Both the position numbers and the translations under genes were made by a program. From contig NZ_LJJF01000001.1 of NCBI RefSeq assembly GCF_001625365.1, forward strand, positions 5,072,001 to 5,136,000: a stretch of DNA of 64,000 nt, written 5' to 3'. The stretch is from Streptomyces sp. MJM8645. GTDB lineage: Bacteria; Actinomycetota; Actinomycetes; Streptomycetales; Streptomycetaceae. Below the pieces are notes generated by a model. It was not told the origin of the DNA. It worked only from the letters and a program-made list of their open reading frames with translations, and made no database searches. Numbering within the stretch: the first letter of the stretch is position 1; each line of letters opens with the position of its first letter. Shown here in pieces: positions 8,258 through 16,677 of the stretch.

Positions 8258-9280
8258 ATGTCCGTACCCGGAACCCCTTCACCGGTCACCGCGCTCGCCA
8301 CCGGCTCCTGGGGCGACGCGGCGGTCAAGTTCGGCAACAGCCTCGGCGCCGTCGCGGGCTTCCTCGGCATCCTGCTGCTGGTCTTCTTCGCCGCGGGCCG
8401 GGCCCGGGGTCGGCTCTCCCGCCCGCTGTCGGTGGTGGTGTTCCTCGGCCCGGCCGCGGTGCTGCTGCTGGTGGGCCTGGTCGTGCCGCTGATCCGCACG
8501 GTCTATCTGAGCCTGCAGAACGCCGACGGCAGCGGCTTCGTCGGCGGCGAGAACTTCGGCTGGGCGTTCACCACCGACTCGGTGCAGAAGGTGCTGGTCA
8601 ACACGCTGCTCTGGCTGGTGGTCGCGCCGTTGGCGGCGACCGGCCTGGGCCTGGTGCTGGCGCTGCTGGTGGACCGGATGCGCGGCCAGGCGGTGTACAA
8701 GTCGCTGATCTTCATGCCGATGGCGATCTCGCTGGTCGGCGCCTCGATCATCTTCAAGTTCGTCTACGAGTCGCGTGGACCGGGCCAGTCGCAGATCGGC
8801 CTGCTGAGCCAACTCGCCATCGCGGTGGGCTGGGACGATCCGCCGAACTGGATGCTCTCGCAGCCGTTGAACACCTTCCTGCTGATGGCGGTGATGGTCT
8901 GGGTGCAGACGGGCTTCGCGCTGGTGGTGCTGTCGGCGGCGATCAAGGCGATCCCCGACGAGGTCACCGAGGCGGCCCGGCTGGACGGTGCGCAGGGGGT
9001 GCGGCTGTTCTGGTACGTCACGGTGCCGATGATCCGCACCACGGTGGTGGTGGTGCTGACCACCATCATGATCATCACGCTGAAGGCCTTCGACATCGTC
9101 CGCACCATGACCGGCGGCAACTTCGGCACCCAGGTGCTGGCCAACGAGATGTACTCGCAGTCCTTCGTGCAGTTCAACACCGGGCGGGGCAGCGCCCTCG
9201 CGGTGATCCTCTTCCTCGCGGTGCTGCCGTTGGTGGCCTACAACATCGTCCAGCTGCGGAAGGAGCGTGCGGTCCGATGA
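8258..9280 (+). CDS. sugar ABC transporter permease, MalF/AglF-like
   Basis: First membrane subunit of the importer, 340 residues from ATG 8258, preceded by AGGAGGGA at 8241-8248. A hydrophobic N-terminal segment (about 30-50) and a second helix with VVPLIRTVYLSLQNADG open the protein. The core binding-protein-dependent permease domain follows, with the EAA loop around EVTEAARLDGAQGVRLFWYVTVPMI near residues 235-260. It overlaps the next permease by 4 bp (ATGA), indicating translational coupling. The sequence is most like AglF-type alpha-glucoside permeases; this is a family impression and not proof of substrate. Confidence 0.92.
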   Translation: MSVPGTPSPVTALATGSWGDAAVKFGNSLGAVAGFLGILLLVFFAAGRARGRLSRPLSVVVFLGPAAVLLLVGLVVPLIRTVYLSLQNADGSGFVGGENFGWAFTTDSVQKVLVNTLLWLVVAPLAATGLGLVLALLVDRMRGQAVYKSLIFMPMAISLVGASIIFKFVYESRGPGQSQIGLLSQLAIAVGWDDPPNWMLSQPLNTFLLMAVMVWVQTGFALVVLSAAIKAIPDEVTEAARLDGAQGVRLFWYVTVPMIRTTVVVVLTTIMIITLKAFDIVRTMTGGNFGTQVLANEMYSQSFVQFNTGRGSALAVILFLAVLPLVAYNIVQLRKERAVR

Positions 9281-10224
9281 GCGCACCGCACGACAGGCCG
9301 GCCCGCGCGATGAGCGCGCCGCACGGCAGCCCGGTCCGGAAGGCCTTCAGCAGCCCGCTGGCCTCGGTCTTCGTGATCGCGGTGACCGTCCTGTGGACGA
9401 TCCCGACGGTGGGCCTGCTGGTGACCTCGCTGCGCCCCAAGCAGGACGTGACGGCGAACGGCTGGTGGAACGCCTTCCTCCACCCGGACCTGGGCCTGGG
9501 CAACTACCACACGGTGCTGTTCGAGGGCGGCTCCGGCGTCTCCACCGGGCTGATGCCGTTCCTGGTGAACTCGCTGGCGATCAGCGTCCCGGCCACCCTG
9601 TTCCCGCTGGTGCTGGCGGCGATGGCGGCGTACGGGCTGGCCTGGGTGCGGTTCCGGGGGAGCGACACGGTGTTCTTCGCGGTGTTCGCGCTCCAGGTGG
9701 TGCCGATCCAGATGGCGCTGATCCCGCTGCTGCGCCTCTTCTCCGGCGGCGCGCACCTGGGCTCGCTGACGCTGATCCCGGCGGTGGACCTGAAGGGCAG
9801 CTACGCACCGGTGTGGTTGGCGCACACCATGTTCGCGCTGCCGCTGGCGGTGTTCCTGCTGCACAACTTCATCGCCCAGCTGCCGCGGGACCTGATGGAG
9901 GCGGCGGTGGTGGACGGGGCCTCGCACTTCAAGATCTTCCGTTCGATCGTGCTGCCGCTGTGCACCCCGGCGCTGGCCTCGTTCGCGATCTTCCAGTTCC
10001 TGTGGGTCTGGAACGACCTGCTGGTCGCGTTGACCTTCGCGGGCGGCACGCCGGAGGTGGCGCCGATGACGGTCCGGCTGGCGCAGCTGTCTGGGTCCTT
10101 CGGCGGGCGGTGGGAGCTGCTGACGGCCGGGGCGTTCCTGTCGATCGTCGTCCCGTTGATCGTCTTCTTCAGCTTGCAGCGGTACTTCGTCCGGGGCCTG
10201 CTGGCCGGGTCGGTGAAGGGGTAG
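9277..10224 (+). CDS. sugar ABC transporter permease, MalG/AglG-like
   Basis: Second membrane subunit, 315 residues. The start at ATG 9277 overlaps the upstream stop; another in-frame ATG at 9310 follows a 'MSAPH' repeat (MSAPHDRPARAMSAPHGSP), so the first 11 residues may be a small duplication. It has six predicted membrane helices and an EAA loop near DLMEAAVVDGASHFKIFRSIVLPL (residues about 207-230), which contacts the ATPase. The operon lacks its own ATPase and any glycosidase. The last gene is followed by GC-rich 22-bp repeats and no clean hairpin. Confidence 0.92.
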   Translation: MSAPHDRPARAMSAPHGSPVRKAFSSPLASVFVIAVTVLWTIPTVGLLVTSLRPKQDVTANGWWNAFLHPDLGLGNYHTVLFEGGSGVSTGLMPFLVNSLAISVPATLFPLVLAAMAAYGLAWVRFRGSDTVFFAVFALQVVPIQMALIPLLRLFSGGAHLGSLTLIPAVDLKGSYAPVWLAHTMFALPLAVFLLHNFIAQLPRDLMEAAVVDGASHFKIFRSIVLPLCTPALASFAIFQFLWVWNDLLVALTFAGGTPEVAPMTVRLAQLSGSFGGRWELLTAGAFLSIVVPLIVFFSLQRYFVRGLLAGSVKG

Positions 10225-10240
10225 CGGAGGGGTGGGGGAG

Positions 10241-10307
10241 GGGCCCCGGGAGGGGTGCGGGAGGGCCGCGGGAGCGGTGCGGGAGGGCTCCGGGAGCGGT
10301 GGCGGGA
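10241..10307 (+). repeat. three 22-bp tandem repeats after the sugar ABC operon
   Basis: Three head-to-tail units of the form GGGCCNCGGGAGNGGTGCGGGA occupy 10241-10262, 10263-10284 and 10285-10307; the last is 23 bp. They are extremely G-rich on the plus strand. Confidence 0.75.
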
Positions 10308-10323
10308 AGGCGGGCCGAGGTTT

Positions 10324-10360
10324 CTGAACTTGTTCAGAACTGAGTTTTGAACCTGTTCAG
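10324..10360 (+). promoter_or_regulatory. tandem palindromic operators and putative promoter of the DUF4153-like gene
   Basis: CTGAAC-TT-GTTCAG (10324-10337) is a perfect 14-bp inverted repeat. TTGAAC-CT-GTTCAG (10347-10360) is the same site with one change, 23 bp further on. TTGAAC may serve as a -35 with TACAGT (10368-10373) as -10, though the 15-bp spacer is short. A dimeric repressor of unknown identity is inferred. Confidence 0.65.
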
Positions 10361-10460
10361 AATGGTCTACAGTCGGCTGCAGCCGCGGCGCCGAGCGCGC
10401 CCGACGGCGGACTGCCCCAAGGGCGGCTTCCGCATGCCCGCCGACCACCGAGGGGGACTC

Positions 10461-12119
10461 ATGTCCGGTCCGTCCACACCTGCCCTGGCCGACCTGCCAC
10501 CCGAGCCCGGGCCCGCGACACATGGAGCCGCGGCACATGGACCCGCGACACATGGACCTGCGACGCCCGGACCCGGACCCGGCCCTCATTGGGGATCCGG
10601 CATGCCCGCGCCGCCGCACCACGGGTGGCTGCGCCCGAGCGACCCCGAGCGCAGGGCGGCCGCCACGCCCCGGGTCCTCCTCCTGGCACTGCTCACCGGC
10701 CTGCTGACAGCCTGGCTGCTGTTCGACGGCGTGGGCGTCAACCTGCTGATCTGCGCCGGCGCCACCGCTGCCGCGGCCGGTCTCGCCGCCCGGTCGGCGG
10801 GCCGCCGGATCCGGCCCTGGACGGTGGTGTGGAGCCTGCTCGCCGTCGCCCTGCTCGCCGTCCCGGCGCTCTGGGAGGCGGGCTGGCCGGTGTCGCTGTC
10901 CATCGGGTGCGCGCTCGGCCTGGCCTCGCTCGCGCTGCACGGCGGCCGCCGCTGGGCGGGCGTCCTGCTCCCCCTGCCCGCCGTCCTCTGGCAGCTGCCG
11001 CCCGGCGTGCTCTGGCTGAGGGACGGGTTGCGTGGCCGGAGCCTGCCCTACCGGGGCCGCATCGTCCCGGTGCTCAAGGCACTCGCGGTCGCCGCCGTCC
11101 TGCTGACCGTCTTCGGTCTGCTGTTCGCCGGTGCGGACGCCGCCATGGCGGACCTGCTGGGCAGCCTCAGCCCCAGCCTCGACCTCCGCGGGCTCCCGCT
11201 GCGCGCGGTGCTGTTCGCACTGGGGGCGTTCACCGCCCTGGGCTTCGCCCACATCGCGGCCGGGCCCCGCCGCTGGGACCGTACGGTCGTCCGGCCGGGC
11301 CGGGCCCGCCGCCGGCTGGAGTGGGCGCTGCCGCTGGTCGCGCTCAACCTGATGTTCGGCGCCTTCGCGGTGATCCAGGCCCTGGTGGTACTCGGCGGCG
11401 CCGACGCCGTCCTGCGCAACACCGGGATGAGCCGCTCCGAGTACGCCCGGCAGGGTTTCTGGCAGCTGAGCGTGATCACCGCGCTCACCCTGGTCGTGGT
11501 GGCGGTCGCCAAGCGCTGGGCCCCGCGTAGCACGCCCGCCGACCGCCGGGTGGCGCGGATCCTGCTCGGGGCGCTCTGCGTGCTCGCCCTGGTCGTGGTC
11601 GCCTCGGCGCTCGGCCGGATGTGGTTCTACGTCGACGCCTCCGGCCTGACCAGGCTGCGGCTCTGGGTGCTGGTGGTCGAGGGCTGGCTCGGCGTCGTCC
11701 TGCTGCTGCTGATCACCGCCGGGCTGACCCGCTCGGCGGGCTGGCTGCCCCGCGTCGTCGTCCTCAGCGGCATGCTCACGGCGGCGGTGTACGGGCTGAT
11801 GGGCCCGGACGCGATCATCGCCGAGCAGAACGTCGCCCGCTTCGAGCGGACCTCCCGGATCGACCTGCGCAACGTCCGCGACCTCTCGCCGGACGCCGCC
11901 CCCGCCCTGGACCGGCTCCCCGCCGTCCAGCGGGCCTGCGCGCTGCAGCTGATCCGCGCCGGGCTGGAGAACCACCCCGGGCCGGCCTGGTACGCCACCA
12001 GCGCCTCCGCCGCCCGGGCCCGGGAGATCCTGGCGCAACGGCCGCTGGTGGACCAGTTGGAGGAGGGGCGCACCCCCTGCGAGCGGGCCGGGATGAGGTA
12101 CCAGGACCTCTGGCCCTGA
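10461..12119 (+). CDS. DUF4153/DUF4173-type polytopic membrane protein
   Basis: The protein has 552 residues from ATG 10461, behind AGGGGGAC. A Pro/His/Gly-rich cytoplasmic N-terminus of about 60 residues contains four copies of a 15-bp unit (10516-10575) encoding A-T-H-G-P-like pentapeptides. About 10-12 hydrophobic helices follow. The segment MSRSEYARQGFWQLSVI (about residues 325-341) resembles the conserved Y-x-R-x-G-F-x-x-L element of the DUF4153/DUF4173 family, whose biochemical role is unknown. The soluble C-terminus, with RTSRIDLRNVRDLSPDAAPALDRLP, is also typical of actinobacterial members. Tandem operators directly upstream suggest inducible control. Confidence 0.8.
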   Translation: MSGPSTPALADLPPEPGPATHGAAAHGPATHGPATPGPGPGPHWGSGMPAPPHHGWLRPSDPERRAAATPRVLLLALLTGLLTAWLLFDGVGVNLLICAGATAAAAGLAARSAGRRIRPWTVVWSLLAVALLAVPALWEAGWPVSLSIGCALGLASLALHGGRRWAGVLLPLPAVLWQLPPGVLWLRDGLRGRSLPYRGRIVPVLKALAVAAVLLTVFGLLFAGADAAMADLLGSLSPSLDLRGLPLRAVLFALGAFTALGFAHIAAGPRRWDRTVVRPGRARRRLEWALPLVALNLMFGAFAVIQALVVLGGADAVLRNTGMSRSEYARQGFWQLSVITALTLVVVAVAKRWAPRSTPADRRVARILLGALCVLALVVVASALGRMWFYVDASGLTRLRLWVLVVEGWLGVVLLLLITAGLTRSAGWLPRVVVLSGMLTAAVYGLMGPDAIIAEQNVARFERTSRIDLRNVRDLSPDAAPALDRLPAVQRACALQLIRAGLENHPGPAWYATSASAARAREILAQRPLVDQLEEGRTPCERAGMRYQDLWP

Positions 12120-12202
12120 CGCCCGGCCCTGACGCCGGTGCCTGACGCCTGCGGCTGCGTCGGGGGCGGAGTAGGGGCGGTAGTCTGGGCCGGGAAACGC
12201 GG

Positions 12203-12241
12203 CCGGGCCGGCCGGGAGCGTGCTGCTCCCGGCCGGCCCGG
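12203..12241. terminator. bidirectional terminator between the DUF4153-like gene and the MFS gene
   Basis: A perfect 16-bp inverted repeat (12203-12218 with 12226-12241) surrounds a 7-base loop between convergent genes. Confidence 0.85.
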
Positions 12242-12277
12242 TGTGGTGCGCTGTGGTGCGGTGTGCCCTGGTCGGGC

Positions 12278-13825
12278 TCAGTGCATCGCGACGCCGGAGG
12301 CCCCGCTCGGCAGGTCGCTGGCCTTGGCCTTGATCACGAAGACCGAGACCACCAGCGCCAGCCCGGCGAGCACGGCACCCACGATGAAGCCGTGCGAAAT
12401 CCCCTGGGTGAGGACCGAGTTGGCGGCGTCGGTGCCCTTCGGGAACTCGTGGTGCTGCTGGAGGTAGGCCAGCTGGTCCGGAGTGGCCGACTGGAGGAAC
12501 TTCGGCTGCTGGAGCTTGCCCTCGGCGGTGGCGTAGTGCGCGAAGACCGTGGTCAGGATCGAGAGGCCGAGCGAACCGCCGATCTGCTGCATGGAGTTCA
12601 GCAGGCCGGATGCGGCGCCGGTCTCCTGACCGGGGACGCCCGCGACCGCGAGCAGCATCACCGGGACGAAGATCAGGCCCATGCCGAAGCCGAAGATGAC
12701 CGTGGGGCCGAGCACCCCGTCCAGGTAGCCGCTGTCCTTGCTCATCTGGGTCAGCCAGGTGAGGCCGACGGTGACCAGCAGGGCGCCGCCCGCCATGAAC
12801 GGCTTCGGGCCGTACTTGGCCTGGAGGCTGGAGGCGAGCTGCGCGGCGATGATGATCGACACGCTGATCGGCAGGAAGGACACGCCGGCCTTCAGCGGGC
12901 TGTAGCCGAGCGGGCCCTGCACGAAGAGCGTGATGTAGAAGAAGATGCCGAACATGGCCGCCGCCAGGCAGAGCATCATCACCAGGCCGCCGGTGCGGTT
13001 GCGGTTGGCGAGCAGGTGCAGCGGGGTGATCGGCTGGTCGGTGCGGTTCTCGATCACGACGAACGCGGCGAGCAGCAGCACACCGCCCGCGAAGGAGCCG
13101 AGCGTGATGCTGTCCGACCAGCCGTCCGAGGCGGCGCGGATGAACCCGTAGACCAGGCCGACCAGGCCGAGTGTCGAGGTGAGTGCGCCCGGCAGGTCGA
13201 AGCGGCCCGCGTGGCGCTCGGACTCGGCGATGTAGCGCGGTGCGGCGAGCGCGATCAGCGCCGCGATCGGCACGTTGACGAAGAAGACCCAGCGCCAGTC
13301 CAGGTACTCGGTGAGCAGACCGCCGGCCAGCAGGCCGATCGCGGCACCGGACCCGGCCACCGCCGAGAAGACGCCGAACGCCTTGTTGCGTGCCGGCCCT
13401 TCCTCGAAGTTGGTGGCGATCAGGGCGAATGCCGTCGGTGAGCAGATCGCGCCGCCGATGCCCTGGAGCGCGCGGGCGGCCAGTAGCATCCCGCCGTCCT
13501 GGGCGAAGCCGCCCAGCAGGGAGGCGAAGCCGAACAGCAAGGTCCCGAAGATGAACACCCGGCGGCGGCCGAGGATGTCGCCCGCGCGCCCGCCGAGCAG
13601 CAGCAGCCCGCCGAAGGTCAGCGTGTAGGCGTTGATGACCCACGACAGGTTGGTGGTCGAGAAGTTCAGCGCGTCCCTGATCTGCGGCAACGCGATGTTC
13701 ACGATGGTGGCGTCGAGCACCACCATCAACTGCGTGGCCGCGATGACGGTCAGGGTGATGCCCTTGCCCCGGCCCTGGCTGCTCTGTGGTGGTGAGTTCT
13801 TGCTGATCGTGTCGGAGATAGCCAC
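12278..13825 (-). CDS. MFS drug-efflux transporter, DHA2 (14-helix, EmrB/QacA) family
   Basis: Proton-driven exporter of 515 residues. The start is GTG 13825, following AGGGGG. Motif A-like GGRAGDILGRRRVF (about residues 78-91) and the DHA2 motif D1-like LVVLDATIVNIALPQI (about residues 33-48) are visible, with 14 predicted helices. The gene is divergent from a TetR-type regulator with shared palindromic operators, the usual arrangement for a substrate-inducible efflux pump. The substrate (antibiotic, dye or own metabolite) cannot be told. Codon use is like the core genome. Confidence 0.92.
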   Translation of the reverse strand: MAISDTISKNSPPQSSQGRGKGITLTVIAATQLMVVLDATIVNIALPQIRDALNFSTTNLSWVINAYTLTFGGLLLLGGRAGDILGRRRVFIFGTLLFGFASLLGGFAQDGGMLLAARALQGIGGAICSPTAFALIATNFEEGPARNKAFGVFSAVAGSGAAIGLLAGGLLTEYLDWRWVFFVNVPIAALIALAAPRYIAESERHAGRFDLPGALTSTLGLVGLVYGFIRAASDGWSDSITLGSFAGGVLLLAAFVVIENRTDQPITPLHLLANRNRTGGLVMMLCLAAAMFGIFFYITLFVQGPLGYSPLKAGVSFLPISVSIIIAAQLASSLQAKYGPKPFMAGGALLVTVGLTWLTQMSKDSGYLDGVLGPTVIFGFGMGLIFVPVMLLAVAGVPGQETGAASGLLNSMQQIGGSLGLSILTTVFAHYATAEGKLQQPKFLQSATPDQLAYLQQHHEFPKGTDAANSVLTQGISHGFIVGAVLAGLALVVSVFVIKAKASDLPSGASGVAMH

Positions 13826-13923
13826 GATTGTGCCCCCTGCTGGCTATGTGCCTGGCTGCGTGCTTCGTATGCTGCGGACCGACTGGTCCGGCGTGAGCCC
13901 ACGGTCTGGCGCGGGCTAGGAAG

Positions 13924-13983
13924 GAACGGGATCGTTCACTAATGTGGACGATATCCTGGGCCTGATTGTGAACGCAAGCGTTC
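13924..13983. promoter_or_regulatory. twin TetR-type operators between the MFS gene and its regulator
   Basis: GAACGGGATCGTTC (13924-13937) and GAACGCAAGCGTTC (13970-13983) share the palindrome GAACG-N4-CGTTC, with centres 46 bp apart. The second ends 7 bp before the regulator's first ATG, so autoregulation as well as control of the exporter is inferred. Confidence 0.7.
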
Positions 13984-13990
13984 CCTAAGG

Positions 13991-14743
13991 ATGGTGGCGA
14001 TGGATCGGTTGGTGCGGCGTCTGACGGCGGACCGGGCGACCGGTCGGGCGGGCGCCCGACCGCTTGAGGCGGCGGACGCGCCCCCGTCACCCGCGGCGCC
14101 ACCGGGAGCGGCGCCCGAACCGGCGGCTCACTGCCCGATGCGGATCGCCCGCGAGGCCCTCACACGGCCGGTGCGGCGCCGGGGGAAGGAGTTGGAGAAC
14201 GCGATCTTCGAGGCCACGATCGACCAGCTCACCTCCGGCGGATACGCGCGGCTGACGATGGAAGGCGTCGCCGGCGCGGCGCGGACCGGGAAGGCCGCGC
14301 TCTACCGGCGCTGGGCGTCCAAGGACGAACTGGTCATCGACGCCCTGGACGCCACTCTCCCACGCCCCTACGACACCCCCGACCTCGGGTCCGCCGATCT
14401 CGAATTGCGGCAGCTCATCGAGGTGTTCATGGGCGCGATGAACTCCCCGACGGGCGCCGCGATCCAGACGCTGATGGGCGAGATCGACCATGAACGGGCC
14501 GAGGCGTTCAAGGACTTCATCGGCCAGCGGGTGATCGAGCCGACCAAGGAGACCATCCTGGCGATCCTGCGCCGCGGCGCCGACCGCGGCGACGTCCGGC
14601 CCGGCGCGGCCACCGCGCTGGTCGCGGACGTCGTCCCGGCGATGCTGCTCTACCAGGTGAAGATCTGCGGCCGGGAGAACATGGGGCCGGGCTTCGGGGC
14701 CCGGCTGATGGACGAGGTGCTGTACCCGCTGATCCGCGCCTGA
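13991..14743 (+). CDS. TetR-family transcriptional regulator of the adjacent MFS exporter
   Basis: The protein has 250 residues from ATG 13991. An ATG at 14000 with AAGGATGG upstream is an equally good start. An unusual Ala/Pro-rich N-terminal extension of about 55 residues precedes the TetR helix-turn-helix (about 70-115: MEGVAGAARTGKAALYRRWASKDELV). The C-terminal ligand-binding half (IQTLMGEIDHERAEAFKDFI...) matches the TetR C-terminal domain common in AcrR-like repressors. Divergent orientation and two shared operators indicate that it represses the MFS gene and itself. The inducer is unknown. Confidence 0.9.
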   Translation: MVAMDRLVRRLTADRATGRAGARPLEAADAPPSPAAPPGAAPEPAAHCPMRIAREALTRPVRRRGKELENAIFEATIDQLTSGGYARLTMEGVAGAARTGKAALYRRWASKDELVIDALDATLPRPYDTPDLGSADLELRQLIEVFMGAMNSPTGAAIQTLMGEIDHERAEAFKDFIGQRVIEPTKETILAILRRGADRGDVRPGAATALVADVVPAMLLYQVKICGRENMGPGFGARLMDEVLYPLIRA

Positions 14744-14970
14744 GGACGGCTGCGGCCGCGGCTCCGCGGGCGGGGCTGCCGGCCGGTTGGCGCCGACGGT
14801 TGGCGCCGAGCGGTTCGGGCGGGCGGCCGGGGTGAGCGGTTCGGGCGGGCGGCCTGGTGGGCGGGCCGGTGGGCGGGCCGCCGGCGGTCGGCCCGGGCGG
14901 CTGAGCGGAGGGGCTTAGGCTGGATGCTGCCCAGCTGAACGGGCTGCCCCTCCGCCGAACGGAACTCGCG
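14744..14970. other. intergenic region with short GC-rich repeats before rnhB
   Basis: A repeated GAGCGGTTCGGGCGGGCGGCC (at about 14812 and 14835), duplicated GGTTGGCGCCGA blocks and GGTGGGCGGGCC repeats occupy the first part. TAGGCT near 14916 could be a -10 for rnhB. No gene is apparent. Confidence 0.5.
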
Positions 14971-15669
14971 ATGCCCATCGTCCCGCCGACGCACTCCGTC
15001 GAGCGCTCGCTCCGCCGCGCCGGCGCCAAGATCGTCGTCGGCCTGGACGAGGTCGGGCGCGGCGCCTGGGCCGGCCCGGTCACCGTGGGCGCGGCCGTCA
15101 CCGGCCTGCGCAAGGCCCCGGAGGGGCTGACCGACTCCAAGCTGCTCACCGAACTGCGCCGCCGCGCGCTCGCCCCGGTCCTCGCCGACTGGGTCACCGC
15201 CTACGCGCTCGGCCATGCCTCGCCGCAGGAGTGCGACGAACTCGGCATGACGGCGGCGCTGCGGCTGGCCGCCGTCCGCGCGCTGGAGGCGCTGCCGGTC
15301 GAGCCCGACGCGGTGATCCTGGACGGCAAGCACGACTACCTGGGCGGCCCTTGGCAGGTGCGTACGGTGATCAAGGGCGACCAGTCCTGTATCTGCGTCT
15401 CCGCCGCCTCGGTGCTCGCCAAGGTCCACCGCGACGGGCTGATGGCCGAACTCGGCGAGGAATGCCCGGAATACGGCTTCGCGGACAACGCCGGCTACCC
15501 GTCCCCGGTGCACCGTGCCGCGCTGGAGGAGTTCGGCCCCACTGGGCATCACCGGCTCTCCTGGGCATACCTGGACGCGCTGCCGAAGTGGCGGCACCTG
15601 AAGCGCGTCCGTGACGTCGCGGGTGCGGCCGAAGGCTCCGCCGACGAACAGTTGACGCTCGGTTTCTGA
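14971..15669 (+). CDS. rnhB: ribonuclease HII
   Basis: Cleaves the RNA strand of RNA-DNA hybrids and incises at single ribonucleotides embedded in DNA. The protein has 232 residues from ATG 14971. Catalytic acids are visible in GLDEVGRGAWAGPV (residues about 24-37: the Asp and Glu of DEVGRG), in ILDGKHDYL (about 113) and in a downstream Asp near VHRDGLM. The length is typical. No strong ribosome site is seen, which is common for streptomycete genes with short or absent leaders. The next hypothetical gene on the same strand lies 99 bp away. Confidence 0.96.
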   Translation: MPIVPPTHSVERSLRRAGAKIVVGLDEVGRGAWAGPVTVGAAVTGLRKAPEGLTDSKLLTELRRRALAPVLADWVTAYALGHASPQECDELGMTAALRLAAVRALEALPVEPDAVILDGKHDYLGGPWQVRTVIKGDQSCICVSAASVLAKVHRDGLMAELGEECPEYGFADNAGYPSPVHRAALEEFGPTGHHRLSWAYLDALPKWRHLKRVRDVAGAAEGSADEQLTLGF

Positions 15670-15768
15670 CGGTCCGTCTGGAATTGCCTGGGTGGGGCGG
15701 TGGGTGTGCGGTGCCCAATGGGTGGGGTGCGCGTGCGTGTTCGAGCGGCATTTGATAGATATCCGGGT

Positions 15769-16446
15769 ATGCCTGTCTTCCCCGAGGAGTCGGAGATTCA
15801 CGAGAGCCTCCCGGGCCCCGGCGTTCCCTTCCCCCGCGAGTCGGACGCACAAGCCCTCCGCGCGCCTGCCAACGGCGGCGCTTCTTCCACCGCACCCACC
15901 ACCGTCGCCGCCGTTCCGGTGCCCGGCCCCCGTCCGGCACCGCCGCGCCCGACACCCCCGCGCGCCGACCGCTCCGGTCCGCCGCGACTGATCCCCAAGC
16001 CCTCGCCGGCGCAGCGCCGTTCGGGCGTCGCCGAACCGCAGGTCGAGATCCAGCGCGTCGCCGCCACCCCGGCGCAGGCGCTGGAACACGCGGACGACGC
16101 GGTCGACCGACTGCTGGACGCCGGCCGCAACCCGGGCGACATCCTGGTGCTGACGGTCGGCGAGGCGCACCCCTGGCAGCAGCACGAACTCTCCTTCGGC
16201 GAGGAGCGCTACTGGGCGCAGCTCGCCGAGGGCGGGGACGTGTTCTACGCGGACGTCGCGCTGACCCGCCCGGTGCGCCGGGAGGTGGTCGTCCTGGTGG
16301 TCAACGGCGGGACGGCCGCCCGGGCCGCCGAGGCCCACGCCAAGGCGCTCGGCCACACGACCGCGCTGCTCGTGGTCTGCGGTGACGCCGGCCCGGTCGC
16401 CACCGGGGCGGCCGGAACCGCGCCCGGCCGTTCGATCAGCGCCTGA
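15769..16446 (+). CDS. conserved hypothetical protein, Pro-rich N-terminus
   Basis: Not recognised with a function. The protein has 225 residues from ATG 15769. TAGATA at 15756-15761 places a transcription start about 7 bases further on, at or just before this ATG, and no ribosome site is present, so the message may be leaderless. Residues 20-85 are Pro/Ala-rich and low complexity. From about residue 85 an alpha/beta-looking domain appears (VEIQRVAATPAQALEHADDAV..., NPGDILVLTVGEAHPWQQHELSFGEERYW). That last stretch resembles C-terminal parts of UvrD/UrvD-like helicase-associated proteins and is the most conserved-looking. A terminator follows. Confidence 0.75.
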   Translation: MPVFPEESEIHESLPGPGVPFPRESDAQALRAPANGGASSTAPTTVAAVPVPGPRPAPPRPTPPRADRSGPPRLIPKPSPAQRRSGVAEPQVEIQRVAATPAQALEHADDAVDRLLDAGRNPGDILVLTVGEAHPWQQHELSFGEERYWAQLAEGGDVFYADVALTRPVRREVVVLVVNGGTAARAAEAHAKALGHTTALLVVCGDAGPVATGAAGTAPGRSISA

Positions 16447-16460
16447 CCACGACCGAGCCA

Positions 16461-16496
16461 CCCCGGGCCCGGCGCCGCACGGTGCCGGGCCCGGGG
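16461..16496. terminator. terminator after the 15769-16446 gene
   Basis: A perfect 13-bp inverted repeat (CCCCGGGCCCGGC, 16461-16473, with 16484-16496) and a 10-base loop lie between convergent genes. Confidence 0.8.
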
Positions 16497-16677
16497 TCCG
16501 TCGTACCCCGGTGCGGCGAGGGCGTACGGTCCGGGGCGCGGCCGACCCGTGGCCGGGCCCGGGCCCGCCCGTGCCTGGTCTTGGTGCCGGCTGTCGGGCC
16601 TTCGGGTCGGCCCCGGCTGCGGCGTCGTCCGCGACCGTGACGTCGTCTGTGGTCGCGACCCGTCGGTGTCGGCGGGG

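Noticed and set aside
9801..14102. 1433-codon minus-strand frame across several genes
   Set aside because: It crosses a terminator and genes on both strands and has low-complexity composition; it is a GC artefact.
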